DNA of 64,000 bases from Penium margaritaceum (lineage: Eukaryota; Streptophyta; Zygnematophyceae; Desmidiales; Peniaceae), in assembly GCA_023375785.1 (NCBI GenBank), contig SZWC01000553.1, forward strand, positions 294,838 through 358,837. The letters are read 5' to 3'. The notes under the pieces are model-generated. The model did no database searches, was not told the origin of the DNA, and saw nothing but the letters and a program-made list of their open reading frames with translations. A program made the position numbers and the translations under genes. Below, in pieces: positions 53,961 through 63,485 of this stretch (positions are counted from its first letter, which is position 1; each line of letters opens with the position of its first letter).

Positions 53961-54396
53961 CAGTGAATTCCAGCCACAATTGTTTGATTTGTTGTCTCCT
54001 GAGACACCTATGATCCTGAAGAAGTGCTAATTTTTACATATCTTTCGCCATCTCCCGTTCCTCCTGTGATCGGCCATCCTAGTGCTGCTCCGGATCTAGT
54101 GGTATCTGCAGTAGTGGTTGCGGCATGCCTACTGCCGCGTACGGAGGTTGTCCGGAGAGGAGGACGTGGGGCGTGAATGATGTGGCGCGGCTGGGGGTGA
54201 TGTTGAGGAAGTGGGCAGTTTTCTTGAGGGTTTTCCCCTAGTCTCTTTCTTCCGCGGTGGTGCCGTAAGAGGTGCGGTTCTCCCACGTGAAGGGGAGCAG
54301 ACTTGCAAGAAGGCAAGGGCTCCCTGGTCGTCTCGGGGAGGCGACCAACTGTCGCTGCAAACAGCAACACCAACACAATGGAGGACACAAGGCAGG
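53961..54396. other. Flank of F and a repeated piece of H interior
   Basis: I recognise nothing in 53961-54265. From about 54266 to 54396 the sequence is nearly identical to 57716-57850 inside H (starts gccgtaagaggtgcgg, ends cacaaggcagg). It stops at a single N at 54397, beyond which an H LTR begins in mid-LTR. This may be part of a second H copy or an assembly artefact. Confidence 0.6.
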
Positions 54397-54397
54397 N

Positions 54398-54796
54398 TGC
54401 CAGGAAGGGCGCTTCGACAAGCCATCGTCGAAGCGCCTTCCGTCACTCCCGTTCGTGGGCATGGTGGGCGGCTCCACCATGGGTTACTTCGACGGCCATA
54501 GCAGGGGCTCTACTGCTCCGTTTTGGGCATGCTTGGATGCGTTGGAAAGCCCTCATCATAGGCTATAAGAATCTGATGTAATCTCACTGAGAGTAACAAC
54601 AATTCCCACTTCGATTGAGTGCAACTGCTTGCGGCTCATTTCTGTCCATTCTTGACTGTGATCCTTGGACTCCACACTCTTCCACATTGGTTTGCATTGG
54701 CAACTGAAGTAGCGGCAACGTGCTCCACAGAAGCCCAGGCATCCTCGTGGGTGCACCCACTCCTCCTAGAGCATAGCCAGGACAGAATTCCTCACA
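54398..54796 (+). repeat. H 5' LTR (incomplete in assembly)
   Basis: The visible part starts at tgccaggaag, which is internal to the 3' LTR at about 58377, so the first ~345 bp are hidden at the single-N join. It ends attcctcaca. It includes the stem-loop around 54404-54442 and the word gcgttggaaagc at 54539-54550. Confidence 0.85.
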
Positions 54797-54798
54797 AA

Positions 54799-54812
54799 GG
54801 GTTATGGGCCCA
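54799..54812 (+). other. Primer-binding site of H, half-tRNA-iMet type
   Basis: Two bases after the LTR end comes gggttatgggccca, an exact complement of the anticodon arm of plant initiator tRNA-Met (tgggcccataaccc). It has the same two-base spacer (aa) as family B. Drosophila copia uses this kind of site. Confidence 0.75.
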
Positions 54813-54863
54813 CGTTCCCTAGGAGGACCCGCGTCTTCTAAGTGCACGCTACCGCTGCAAGCA

Positions 54864-55859
54864 ATGGCAACCACGATTGAGCAAGAGAGCAGCTGTGACA
54901 TCGCCCTCAAGTTTGATGGGAGGGACTTTCCCTTGTGGAAGTGGCAGGTTGAGATCTTCCTGAACTTCAAGGGGCTGCTTGCGTTGGTCAACGGTGAAGA
55001 GGAGTCTCCTGCGGCGTCCGCGACGGCCGAGGAGGTGGAGGCGTTCGAGAAGCGCAATAAAGAGGCGTTTGCTTTGATCGCATCGGCGTTATGTCCGGCA
55101 CAGCGCGCACAAATCCAAGGATGCACCTGGGCATCGAAGGCTTGGGAGATGCTCTGCATCGCACACGGCCCGCCTTCTCTTCAGCAACGTGACTCGACGA
55201 GCGAAGAGGCAACGCAAGTGGCCAGCGACCGGTGGACTGAATCCACTGGGGCGGAGCAAGGAATGGCGTCTGCAGCACCAGCCCTGGTCGTCCGCTCTCA
55301 TGAAGGAGAGGGAGATTGCAGGGAGGAAGGGACGCGTCCACCCCGTGCCAAGAAGGGTGTGTGCCATCGCTGTGGCCAAGAGGGCCACTGGAGACGGGCC
55401 TGCACATCGGGAGCTGCGGATCTGGCCACAAAGGTGGCAGAAGGGCAGCAAACCAACGTGGCAATCGCTGACTCCGTACGCTCCATGAAGGGGGCTGAGA
55501 TGGCTGAACCCGAGGCAGGCGAGCGGAGGCGTGTTTGGAGCAAGGAGGCTCCAACAGGTCCCAAAAAGGGGCCTCCTACAACTGTGGCCAGAGGGGCCAC
55601 TGGAAAGCGACGTGCACAGCGGAAGCCGTGGACCCCGACAAGCGCGTCGGGAGAGGGCGGCAGGCCGAAGCAGTCGTTGACACGCCATGCAGCAGCGATC
55701 AGCTTGAAGCTGCGAGGGCTGATGTGGTCGGGGACCACAAGGCACACCGTGGGTGTGCAACCTCCACAACCTCCAAGAGGGAGCTCAAGGTGGAGCATCA
55801 AAATGGAGATGCTGCCGCTCATCACACCGGAGGTGATGTGCTCCGAGGAGGTAAAATAA
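54864..55859 (+). CDS. H gag with zinc knuckles
   Basis: The frame starts MATTIEQESS, a good copia-type Gag start. It has LKFDGRDFPLWKWQVEIFL near residues 15-35 and a helical part ending with AQIQGCTWASKAWEML, both typical of UBN2 Gag. A CCHC knuckle CHRCGQEGHWRRAC lies near 55362. A second knuckle-type CGQRGHWKATC is encoded near 55582 in another frame that becomes the longer one. The helical core is shorter than in F or G Gag. It would bind element RNA and form particles, perhaps together with Gag-Pol of another copia family. Confidence 0.78.
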   Translation: MATTIEQESSCDIALKFDGRDFPLWKWQVEIFLNFKGLLALVNGEEESPAASATAEEVEAFEKRNKEAFALIASALCPAQRAQIQGCTWASKAWEMLCIAHGPPSLQQRDSTSEEATQVASDRWTESTGAEQGMASAAPALVVRSHEGEGDCREEGTRPPRAKKGVCHRCGQEGHWRRACTSGAADLATKVAEGQQTNVAIADSVRSMKGAEMAEPEAGERRRVWSKEAPTGPKKGPPTTVARGATGKRRAQRKPWTPTSASGEGGRPKQSLTRHAAAISLKLRGLMWSGTTRHTVGVQPPQPPRGSSRWSIKMEMLPLITPEVMCSEEVK

Positions 55860-55879
55860 GGGTGGAGAAGTCGGCCAAG

Positions 55880-56080
55880 AAGAGAGGCACCAAGGAGAGG
55901 AAGCTCCAAGTGCCTGATTTGGTGACAGGGGTGCTGTCCGTGAGTCGCCTCATCAAGGAGGGACTCGAAGTGACCTTCACAAGGAAGGGCTGCCTCATAA
56001 AAGAGGAGGGCAGCGGACGTGTCCTGGCACGTGGTGCGCATAAAGGAGGTGTGTACCTGGTACGTGCCGACGTCCTCAGA
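55880..56080 (+). CDS. H protease C-terminal-type block
   Basis: The encoded VPDLVTGVLSVSRLIKEGLE, then GCLIKEEGSGRVLARGAHK and GGVYLVRADVL, match the block that ends the retropepsin region of copia Pol (compare FNLLSVSSL in A-4). No catalytic Asp motif is recognisable upstream in H. It continues in the same frame into the repeat region, up to about 56935. Confidence 0.6.
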
Positions 56081-56369
56081 AGGAGCAACCGTGAGTCCGG
56101 CATGGGCAGCCGTCGGAGTAAGGAAGCGGTTGCAACTGCGTCCAAGAAGGGGAGACCTGAGGGCGCAGTGGGCGGTGTAAAGGAGACCGTCCGGGCTGGA
56201 TCGGAGGACCTGGACCACAAGGCACGCCATGCGACAAGATGTCGTGTGATGGGTGTAAAGCCTCATGGGGAGGTGAAGAAGGGTGTCCAGGTACCAGACC
56301 AGCCAAGGGAGAGCATTGTTGGCAAACGGCCAGGCTCTCGTAACAGGCATAAAGGGCCTAATGCTGCAG

Positions 56370-57900
56370 GAGTGGTGAACCGGCGTCACAAGGCAGGCCA
56401 TGAGGGTGCTGCCGAGTTCCGAAGGGGAGCGATGGTGGCGGCTCGGAGGACCATGCAGCAGAAGGAGGGCGGCATGAAGGTGCGTCCTCAAGTGGAGTCT
56501 GAGGGGCTCCGCGCCTCGGCTAAAGGGGAGCTACTGCACCGACAAGATGGCCAAAACCCGAGAGCTCAAGTGCCACGACCGGGTGCCGTCGTGTCGCGTG
56601 TACAAGGCTCTACCTCAGGGCTTGAGGAGGAGGAGAGTGGCGGCATGACGCCGCACTCTCAACCGGAGGATAAAAGACTCCGGGCTGCAGAGGTGGTGAA
56701 CGGTGACCACGAGGCGGCTGATAAAGGAGTCGCCAAGTCTCAAGAGGAGGCGCCGGTGGTGGCACGTAGGACCACGCAGCAGAGGGAGGACGCCATGAGG
56801 GCTGGTCCTCAAGTTGAGCCTGAGGGGCTCATTGCGGCAGCAGACCGGGACCAAGAGCACCACACGGCAGGAGGCCAGGTAGTGGGTGCACCGCAACAAA
56901 AGTGGGCGGAGGTGGTCCGGAGAGCTGCGCAATAGGGGGAGAGCAAAGGCACGTGACTGAGCTCTCAAAAGGAGCAAAACGCGCTCCGAGCGGCAACGAC
57001 GGTGGACCGCGGCTACAAGGCAGGCCAGGAGGGTGCTGCCGAGTCCCATAAGGGGGCGATGGTGGCTGAGCGGAGGACCATGTTGCAGGGTGTGGTCAAG
57101 GTGTTGTCAGTTCCAAGTCCTCAAGGAGGAGGGCAAGCACTCAAGGGGCATGCAACAGAGGGTGCGGCAGGTGTGTCAGCATCTCTGAATTATGCAAAAC
57201 AGGCGGATGATGCATGCAACATGCACGATGTGGGAGAAGGGAGTGAGACCTTCGCTTCTCCACATTCTCCAAAAGAGGAAGCGCAGGTGCATGAGGAGTG
57301 CGACACGGGAACTCAGACCAAGGGACCAGCACCAGAAGACCTCTCCATGAGGGGGAGGCATGTGCGTTGAGGACGTGCGGCGAGACGGTGGCAGCAGCGC
57401 AGGCGACGGTCAGAGGAGCAGTCGCAACTGCAGCATTCTGGATCCTGCGTGACTGGTTACAATAAAGTGCAAGCCAGTGCCGGCGGTGCAGGCGGCAGCA
57501 GCTTGGGCAATGCGGCACGCACAGAGGCGGTGCCGGCAAGGACCAAGAGTAGCAGCATGGAGGCACTGCAAGAAGGCGGGGGAGATATGCAGCACGCTGG
57601 GCCAAGCTCACAAGGTGCTGAAGGTGTTGATAAATCAAAGGCACCACAAGCACAAACGGAGGCGATGGAGGACATAAAAGAAGGTCCAAGGTCTCCGCAC
57701 ATGGGGGAGGATGCCGTAAGAGGTGCGGTTCTCCCACGTGAAGGGGAGCAGACTTGCAAGAAGGCAAGGGCTCCCTGGTCGTCTCGGGGAGGCGACCAAC
57801 TGTCGCGGCAAACAGCAACACCAACACAATGGAGGACACAAGGCAGGCCACGGGGGCTCTGCCAAGTTCCGCACGGGGGCGCAAGTGTCGACAGCGGGGA
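56370..57900 (+). repeat. Degenerate ~310-bp repeats inside H
   Basis: Units starting near 56373, 56692, 56998 and 57830 share the layout gtg-gac or aac, then cacaaggcaggcca, then gggtgctgccgag, then ggaggaccatg..cag. Encoded pieces such as HKAGHEGAAEFR, YKAGQEGAAESH and ARRTTQQREDAMRAGPQVEP show the pattern. The spacing is about 319, 306 and 832 bp. The HKAGHEG part faintly resembles a zinc knuckle without its cysteines, so the array may derive from knuckle duplication; this is only a guess. Confidence 0.6.
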
Positions 57901-58031
57901 GCTAGGCGTCCGCCGCTATGTGTTGGTGCAAGGCAGCTGAGGAGAGTTTCTCACAGCAGCAGATTAGCCAGACAGTGGAGCATGGCAAATGTTCAAGGAC
58001 AGGGCATCATGGCTGCGGTGCAGGGGGAGAT

Positions 58032-58775
58032 TGTTAGAAAATTGTGCCCCTTGCCATGGCTACCGTGGATGGTTTTCCTGGTTCGACCACTGGGGAGTGG
58101 TCGAACATCAAATATGATTGCAGATTTGGATTCCTTGGAATTTCCCATGCAAGATCGAGCTTTGAATCGCTCGATTTGAGTGAGTATTAAGAAAGATAGC
58201 CCCGCCCGAAGGTCGGGTGGTCGGTGTGTGGAATCTGGGTCTCCGTCATGGATGACGGGATAATTCCACCGATGTGGTCCGAGTTCAGGTCCAACGGGCT
58301 CCAAAGGCACCATGGCCATGAAGGAAGGGATGTAGATGGTCTTCTAGACCAGGGCAAACTTCCCCCCACGTTGGATTGCCAGGAAGGGCGCTTCGACAAG
58401 CCATCGTCGAAGCGCCTTCCGTCACTCCCGTTCGTGGGCATGGTGGGCGGCTCCACCATGGGTTACTTCGACGGCCATAGCAGGGGCTCTACTGCTCCGT
58501 TTTGGACGTGCTTGGATGCGTTGGAAAGCTCTGATCATAGGCTATATGAATCTGATGTAATATCACTGAAAGTAACAACAATTCCCACTTCGATTGAGTG
58601 CAACTGCTTGCGGCTCATTTCTGCCCATTCTTGACTGTGATCCTTGGACTCCACACTCTTCCACCTTGGTTTGCATTGGCAACTGAAGTAGCGGCAACGT
58701 GCTCCACAGAAGCCCAGGCATCCTCGTGGGTGCACCCACTCCTCCTAGGGCACAGCCCGGACAGAATTCCTCACA
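58032..58775 (+). repeat. H 3' LTR
   Basis: It starts tgttagaaaa after the purine tract gtgcagggggagat and ends attcctcaca, 744 bp. A TATA-like gctatatgaa lies at 58541-58550. It is followed by ggtggccactacc of element I integrase on the minus strand. Confidence 0.88.
58387..58416 (+). promoter_or_regulatory. Conserved stem-loop in H LTR
   Basis: The arms ggcgcttcgac (58387-58397) and gtcgaagcgcc (58406-58416) pair perfectly around an eight-base loop. The same stem-loop is in the 5' LTR near 54407-54436 and in the diverged H-type fragment at 30531-30560. It lies about 125 bp upstream of the TATA-like box. Its role is unknown. Confidence 0.6.
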
Positions 58776-59635
58776 GGTGGCCACTACCCGCTCGAGGACT
58801 TTGTGAAACCGCTCGACTTGTCCTTGAGACTGGGGGCGGTACCGTCTGGCGTGCACGTGTTGCACGCCCACTCTGGGAGTTCTTCACGGAATGCCCCTGC
58901 AAACTCTGTGCCGTTGTCATTGTGCACCACGCGGCAAATGCCAAAGCGGTAGAATATCTCCTCACGGATGAAACGAGCTGCCCGTTCTGAGGACTTGTCG
59001 GGGACGGCCTTGACCCAGACGAGCTTGGTGAAGTGATCCACCGCTGCAATCCAGTACCGCTCCCCTTGAGCGTGGGGAGGGCGTGGCCCATGGAAGTCAA
59101 TGATGATACGATCCAAGGGTTCGCCGATGGGAGAGGGCAAGTATAGGGGTATGTTCCACGGCGTAACGTTTTAGTGTTGCTCACATGGCGCGTAGTATTG
59201 CACCACCTCTTTTATGATTGCCAGAAGGTGTGGCACATGTAGGATGGGGGAAAACCGCTCCTTCAGTGCCTGCACCCTGGAATGGTGGTGACGGTGGTAG
59301 GCCTCGACCACTGCTCTCTGTATGGTGGATGGAGGCACCCACAGGATATGTGGTGTGGTCCGCCAGAGGCGACCGCCCTCCCATGCATACTGCTCACAGA
59401 GGCAGGCGAGGTCATCCTTCTTCCGTCGGTCATATTCCACCCCCATCTGGATACCCAAGGTTTTGTACACCTTGTCCGCTTCCACTTTCTTTTGCTCCTT
59501 GGTTGTGGCGCGGAGCAAGATGTGAGCGGTCTGCCAGATCCGCCAATCCTGTGTTTCAACTGGTCCCTTCTTTCCTGTCTTTTCCACGGCGGCCTCCCCT
59601 ACCTTCCTCTTCTTCTCCGTCTGTAGCGCGAGCAA
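58776..59635 (-). CDS. Element I integrase: zinc-binding and core domains
   Basis: The minus strand from 59635 encodes a charged segment, then HILWVPPSTIQRAVVEAYHR with HHHSRVQALKERF and YAPCEQH. This is the layout of the HHCC zinc-binding domain. From about 59140 comes the core: LDRIIIDFHGPRPP with the first catalytic Asp, YWIAAVDHFTKLVWVKAVPD, and VVHNDNGTEFAG with the second. It ends near QSQGQVERFHKVLERVVAT with the Glu region, where H is inserted. The pattern is Ty3/gypsy-like, not copia-like. The region is interrupted once or twice and by H. Confidence 0.85.
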
Positions 59636-59639
59636 CCCC

Positions 59640-62354
59640 TGCGTCGCCTTGCATCCTGCTCTACCTTCATGTCCTGCAGGCGCCGTTGATTCTCTTCATC
59701 ATAGGCGGGTGGCTCTCTACCCCAGCTGTCCGGTGCTGGAAAAAGCCGTAGGATTCCCACCGCACGTAGCTCCCCTTTATTCCACTAGCCGTGCAGCCCC
59801 ATCTCTGGTGATGCCATATGCCGCCGACCCTGTGCACCGCGGACCTCGCCTGTCTCTACCCCTGGTTTTTTTCCCGCCGCTGCCTCTTGGAGTCGCAATA
59901 GACCTGGCCCCCTTGCAATGGGCTGTTCTTTGTTGGGCTCTGGTGATTCACTCCGCTTGGAGATCATCATCCCCGCGGTCATCGCTTTGGTCTCAGGAAC
60001 CGCGGTGCTTTCCCCAGTCCCTTTCTCTTGGTGTGCTGCTACACCGATGCCTCCCAGTAGGGGTTGCAAGTGAGCTGGAACCGAGCCAATGGGCATTGGG
60101 ACCTTGTGGAATACTGCCATGAGCAACTCCATGGCTTCGGCCGCGTCCTGCTGGGCTTGCAAGAGCTGCGCCAGGTCGATGTTTTGCGGTGTTTCCTGAG
60201 CGAGGCAGTGCTGCTTGCCGCGCTTAGCAGTAGGTGTACAAACAGTGTTATCCTCGATGGTTCGCTTTTCCTATCCTGGTCGGCGGGATGTTGGCGTGGT
60301 GTCCACGGAGGGGGCCTTTGTCTCCACAATTCGCTTCTTCTTGGGGGTGTCTGCGGTGCTGATCGAGGCCACTTGGTGTGGGGCAGCCTGTCTGCTCGCG
60401 ATTGCTGATGCCGCAGCGTGCTTGGGCACCTTCTGAAGCCTGGCCTGTTTATCCCGCAGAGCCTTTGACAGGGCAGGTCGGGAAACGCCCTTCCATGTTG
60501 TCCATGTGGTTCCATCCAAATTCACTTGCGCACGCACATCCTATCCCTGACTTCCGCCTGCCGCTTGGAATGCTCCTTGTTGCTCCGCTGCCTGTTCTCC
60601 TGTCACCTGTTCCGCCGTTGGCCTCGCTGCCTTCGCCACGCCTCTCCCCGCATCTTCTGTCTCTGCCACCGCGGCCTCTACTTTCGCTCTTGCCTCCTCC
60701 AGCTTTGTCTCCAGCTCCGCGACAACCTGTGTTGCAGCTATCTCTGTTTCTTGTTTTCTTCTTCCGTCCTCTGCTGCCAGACAGCCTGCAACTTACCCCT
60801 TGTCTGCACGAGCTGAGAAGAATCATGGAGGTATTCCTGAGCCTCCTTTATTTCCATGAGAATGCGGCTCTTCTCTTCCCGACACATTCCGCTACTTCCC
60901 GGGCCCAGTGGTTTGCGGCCTCTTCCGTTAGCTAGGTGCCCACTCCTAATAGTGTCTTCCACAGTCCTTGTACTACCGTGGCTACTATCCGCTGCCGCGG
61001 AGCTCCATCTCATGTGAGCTGCCAGCACTCACTGATGGCCGCATACCAATTCTCGTATCGCTTTTCTGCTTAGTGATGCTTGCAAGTTTCGCCGCTGTAT
61101 ACTGTGCTCTCCATCTGGTAGTTACTAGTCCAATCAGGTATCCCTTCCTCCAGACGTTTGCCGCGGTTTTCCGGTCTGGTGCCTCTTTCGTTCCCACAGG
61201 CATGTGCTAGGTATGGTAGAGAGTGAGTGCCCGGGCACATTCCTGAAGCACATGCCCGTAGCCTCGGGTGGGATCCGCGTTCTGGTCGTTGCGGACCAGG
61301 AGCTTCCATTCGCGTGCAGTGGTCACCGTGCCTTCTGGTTGTTCTTTGTCAAGAAATGCTGCCACACCTGTCATTCCACTGCTCGGCCGAAGATAGAGGA
61401 TGTTGCGAAGCGCCCATATGAGTCGCTCCGCACCTGCTGTTTCCAGCAGTTGATCCTGTCGTCCGCACTGGTTCAGTGCCAATGCAGTCTTGGCCGCGCC
61501 TTTCAGAGCTACCTGCCATGCCTTATTGTAGAAGGAGTCCTCCATGTTCGCGCAGATTGCCTCCGGGAGCTCGTCTTGCAGGTGCATGATAGCACTGCTG
61601 ACCACGTCCGGTAGCTGATTTGCCTTGGGCTGATCTCTGCTATCTGCGAAGCTCTCTTCCAGGTAAGTCTGCGCACCTTCCATTATTGTTCCTGCACTGA
61701 GCGCGGGATGTGGTGTGCCGTGCGCCGGCTTGTCTCGCGAGGCCGGTGAGGAGGAAGAATGCGCTGGTGGCACAAAGGAGCCAGGGGGCGGTGGTGTGCT
61801 TGCAGATGCGGTTAGGGCCGGCGATGCGGGAGGGACCTGCGTCGGAGGTACTCCTGGTGATGCTACAGGGGTTGTTGCCGTGGGTGGTGCGGTGGAGTCT
61901 TGGACCGGAGTTACTCCTGGTTTTGCCGTTGTTGGGGGTGCGGAAGGGTCTGATGTCAGTGCTGTTCCAGGTGAGGTTGCCGCTACAGTCGTCGAGGGTG
62001 CAGGGGGACCCCGTGGGGCCACAGGTGTCCCAGGCGACGCGGAGGGGATTCGAGGAGCCGAGGATGTTCTAGGTGGCGCGGAAGGGTCCCGAGCAGCCGG
62101 AGATGTCCCGAGTGATGTAGGATGGCCCAAAATTGGAGGTGCTTCAGGTGAAGTTGCTGCCGCTACTACTATAGGGAGTGCGGAAGGGTCCCCGGAGGCC
62201 TAAGATGCCCTGGGTGAGGCTGCCCTCACAGGTGGTGCAGAGAGTCTCATTCTGGCTACGGCTCGGTTTGCCGTCTGCCGCCGGATAGCTCGCCTTGTAA
62301 TGCCACCACCCCCTTGGTTCGCATGCGCGGACTCCGCACTAGACGGACGCGCCA
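59640..62354 (-). CDS. Element I gag-like region of unknown type
   Basis: A minus-strand coding region starts MARPSSAESAHANQGG at about 62354, directly after the retropepsin segment. A long Pro/Thr/Ala-rich part follows (62130-61680; GTPVAPRGPPAPSTTV), then a helical part (LPDVVSSAIMHLQDELPEAI near 61600, AAKTALALNQCGRQDQLLE near 61470). Further charged and coiled-coil-like stretches come after (ILMEIKEAQEYLHDSSQLV near 60850, ALRDKQARLQKVPKHAAAS near 60450). No catalytic motif or zinc knuckle is recognised. A Pro-rich N-terminus with a helical core suggests a structural Gag, but its place between protease and integrase is unusual. The frame is interrupted several times. Confidence 0.45.
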
Positions 62355-62375
62355 TGGCAGAGGCAGTTCCGCGGT

Positions 62376-63485
62376 TTATCCCCAAGCTTCGTGTGACACG
62401 GCAAGTGAACCGAGTGCCGGAGGTCGATGGCGTGAGAACCATGGGGAGTGCATGAGAGGATAAAGGAGTAGAGGAAAAGAGTACGGTAAACGATGGAATG
62501 CCGAAACGGAAATGAGACTCAGGATGCCGACGCCGAGCAACATATCCGCTTGGCGCGGCGCGAGCCAGTTGACTGCGATGAGCATGTCATATGTGCGGAC
62601 ATCGCACACTTGTACGCTGTGCAGTGCATGCACATTGGCGACCTGGATGGGGAGGGCTGCGATCTGATCATTGGGTGCATCGATGGCTCCGGTGGATATG
62701 GAGAAGCGGAGTCGAGTAGGTGTGATCAGGTGGTCCACTCGTAAGGTGCGAGCCATTTGCAGCGCGATAGTAGTATGGGTGGCGCCGGTGTCCACGGTGG
62801 ATACAAATTTGTGGCCACAATCCCAGACGTTGCACCATGCCACGTGGACTTCATCGGATGCCGGTGGACCGGGTATCAGCGTTGCAGGGGCCCACGTACA
62901 TGGCGCGCGGCGGGAATCCTCCCGGACGCGGAAGTGTGCTGTAGCGATGGCATGGACCACCATGCAAACACCTGCATCATGGGTGAAGGTGAAGGAGAGG
63001 TGGATGCCGGTGGGAGAGAGAGAGGGATTTACGGAGGAAAAGAGGTCCCGTAGACGCCCCACAGACGCAGGCGAGTGGAGGAGGAAGTCAACCAAGGAAA
63101 GGGGATGACGAGTATCAAGAAAAGGGGAGGCAGAGGGTGCGGGAGACGATGTCGGTGGGGCGGTTGTAGCTGCCGCGGCAGAGGGAGTCCGGCGTGATTG
63201 GGGTAGTGAAGAGCGGGAGGGAAGATGTGGCACAATTTCCTCGAGCATCCAGCCGCGGATGGTGGGATTAAAACGTCGGGCCAGCTGGTGCCCAGTGGGA
63301 TGGAGGGCTGGAAGAGTCTCCGCGGTGCCAAGGGGCTCCGCGGGTTCTATCTCGGACAGGAGTTGGTACGCAGTCGTAGATTCCTCATCCGTGAATTCTC
63401 GAGCGACGCCTTCCCACTGCGATTCATTGTTCGCCGGGAGAGGAGTAGCTGTGGGAGATGCCAGGAGGTCTTTCTGCAGATCCAC
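62376..63485 (-). CDS. Element I Pro-rich segment with retropepsin domain
   Basis: This minus-strand frame of about 370 codons directly continues the RNase H end (LSRLPREDWP lies just upstream). Residues 1-110 are low-complexity and Ser/Pro/Ala-rich. Residues 110-200 include LVDFLLHSPASVGRLRDLF and CMVVHAIATAHFRVRE. The retropepsin domain at about residues 225-325 has FVSTVDTGATHTTIAL with the catalytic DTG, and YDMLIAVNWLAPRQADM, which matches the hydrophobic-Gly or Asn-WL segment of retroviral-type proteases. It would cleave Gag and Pol. In standard gypsy elements the protease comes before RT, not after RNase H. Confidence 0.72.
   Translation of the reverse strand: MDLQKDLLASPTATPLPANNESQWEGVAREFTDEESTTAYQLLSEIEPAEPLGTAETLPALHPTGHQLARRFNPTIRGWMLEEIVPHLPSRSSLPQSRRTPSAAAATTAPPTSSPAPSASPFLDTRHPLSLVDFLLHSPASVGRLRDLFSSVNPSLSPTGIHLSFTFTHDAGVCMVVHAIATAHFRVREDSRRAPCTWAPATLIPGPPASDEVHVAWCNVWDCGHKFVSTVDTGATHTTIALQMARTLRVDHLITPTRLRFSISTGAIDAPNDQIAALPIQVANVHALHSVQVCDVRTYDMLIAVNWLAPRQADMLLGVGILSLISVSAFHRLPYSFPLLLYPLMHSPWFSRHRPPALGSLAVSHEAWG

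Larger units (their letters stand above)
54398..58775 (+). mobile_element. Short Ty1/copia-related element H, gag only
   Basis: H has a 5' LTR (visible from 54398 to 54796), a half-tRNA-iMet primer site (54799-54812), gag with zinc knuckles (54864 to about 55640), a protease-type C-terminal block (near 55900-56070), a long region of degenerate repeats (about 56200-57900), a purine tract, and a 3' LTR (58032-58775). I find no integrase, reverse transcriptase or RNase H, so H is most likely a non-autonomous copia derivative of the TR-GAG kind. The LTRs look about 96-97% alike where both are readable. The right flank is integrase of element I. Confidence 0.82.

Noticed and set aside
53961-54265. 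Continuation of element I integrase between F and H
   Set aside because: I could not find integrase motifs on the minus strand here, so the stretch is left unassigned.
55298-56491. 397-codon minus-strand open frame inside H
   Set aside because: It is the mirror of the H gag and repeat frame. Its Leu/His/Pro-rich product is typical of antisense to Arg/Gly-rich coding sequence and shows no domain.
58784-59635. Considered as a host-domesticated integrase
   Set aside because: It is interrupted, split by H and flanked by other gypsy-type parts on the same strand, so a fossil element is the simpler reading.
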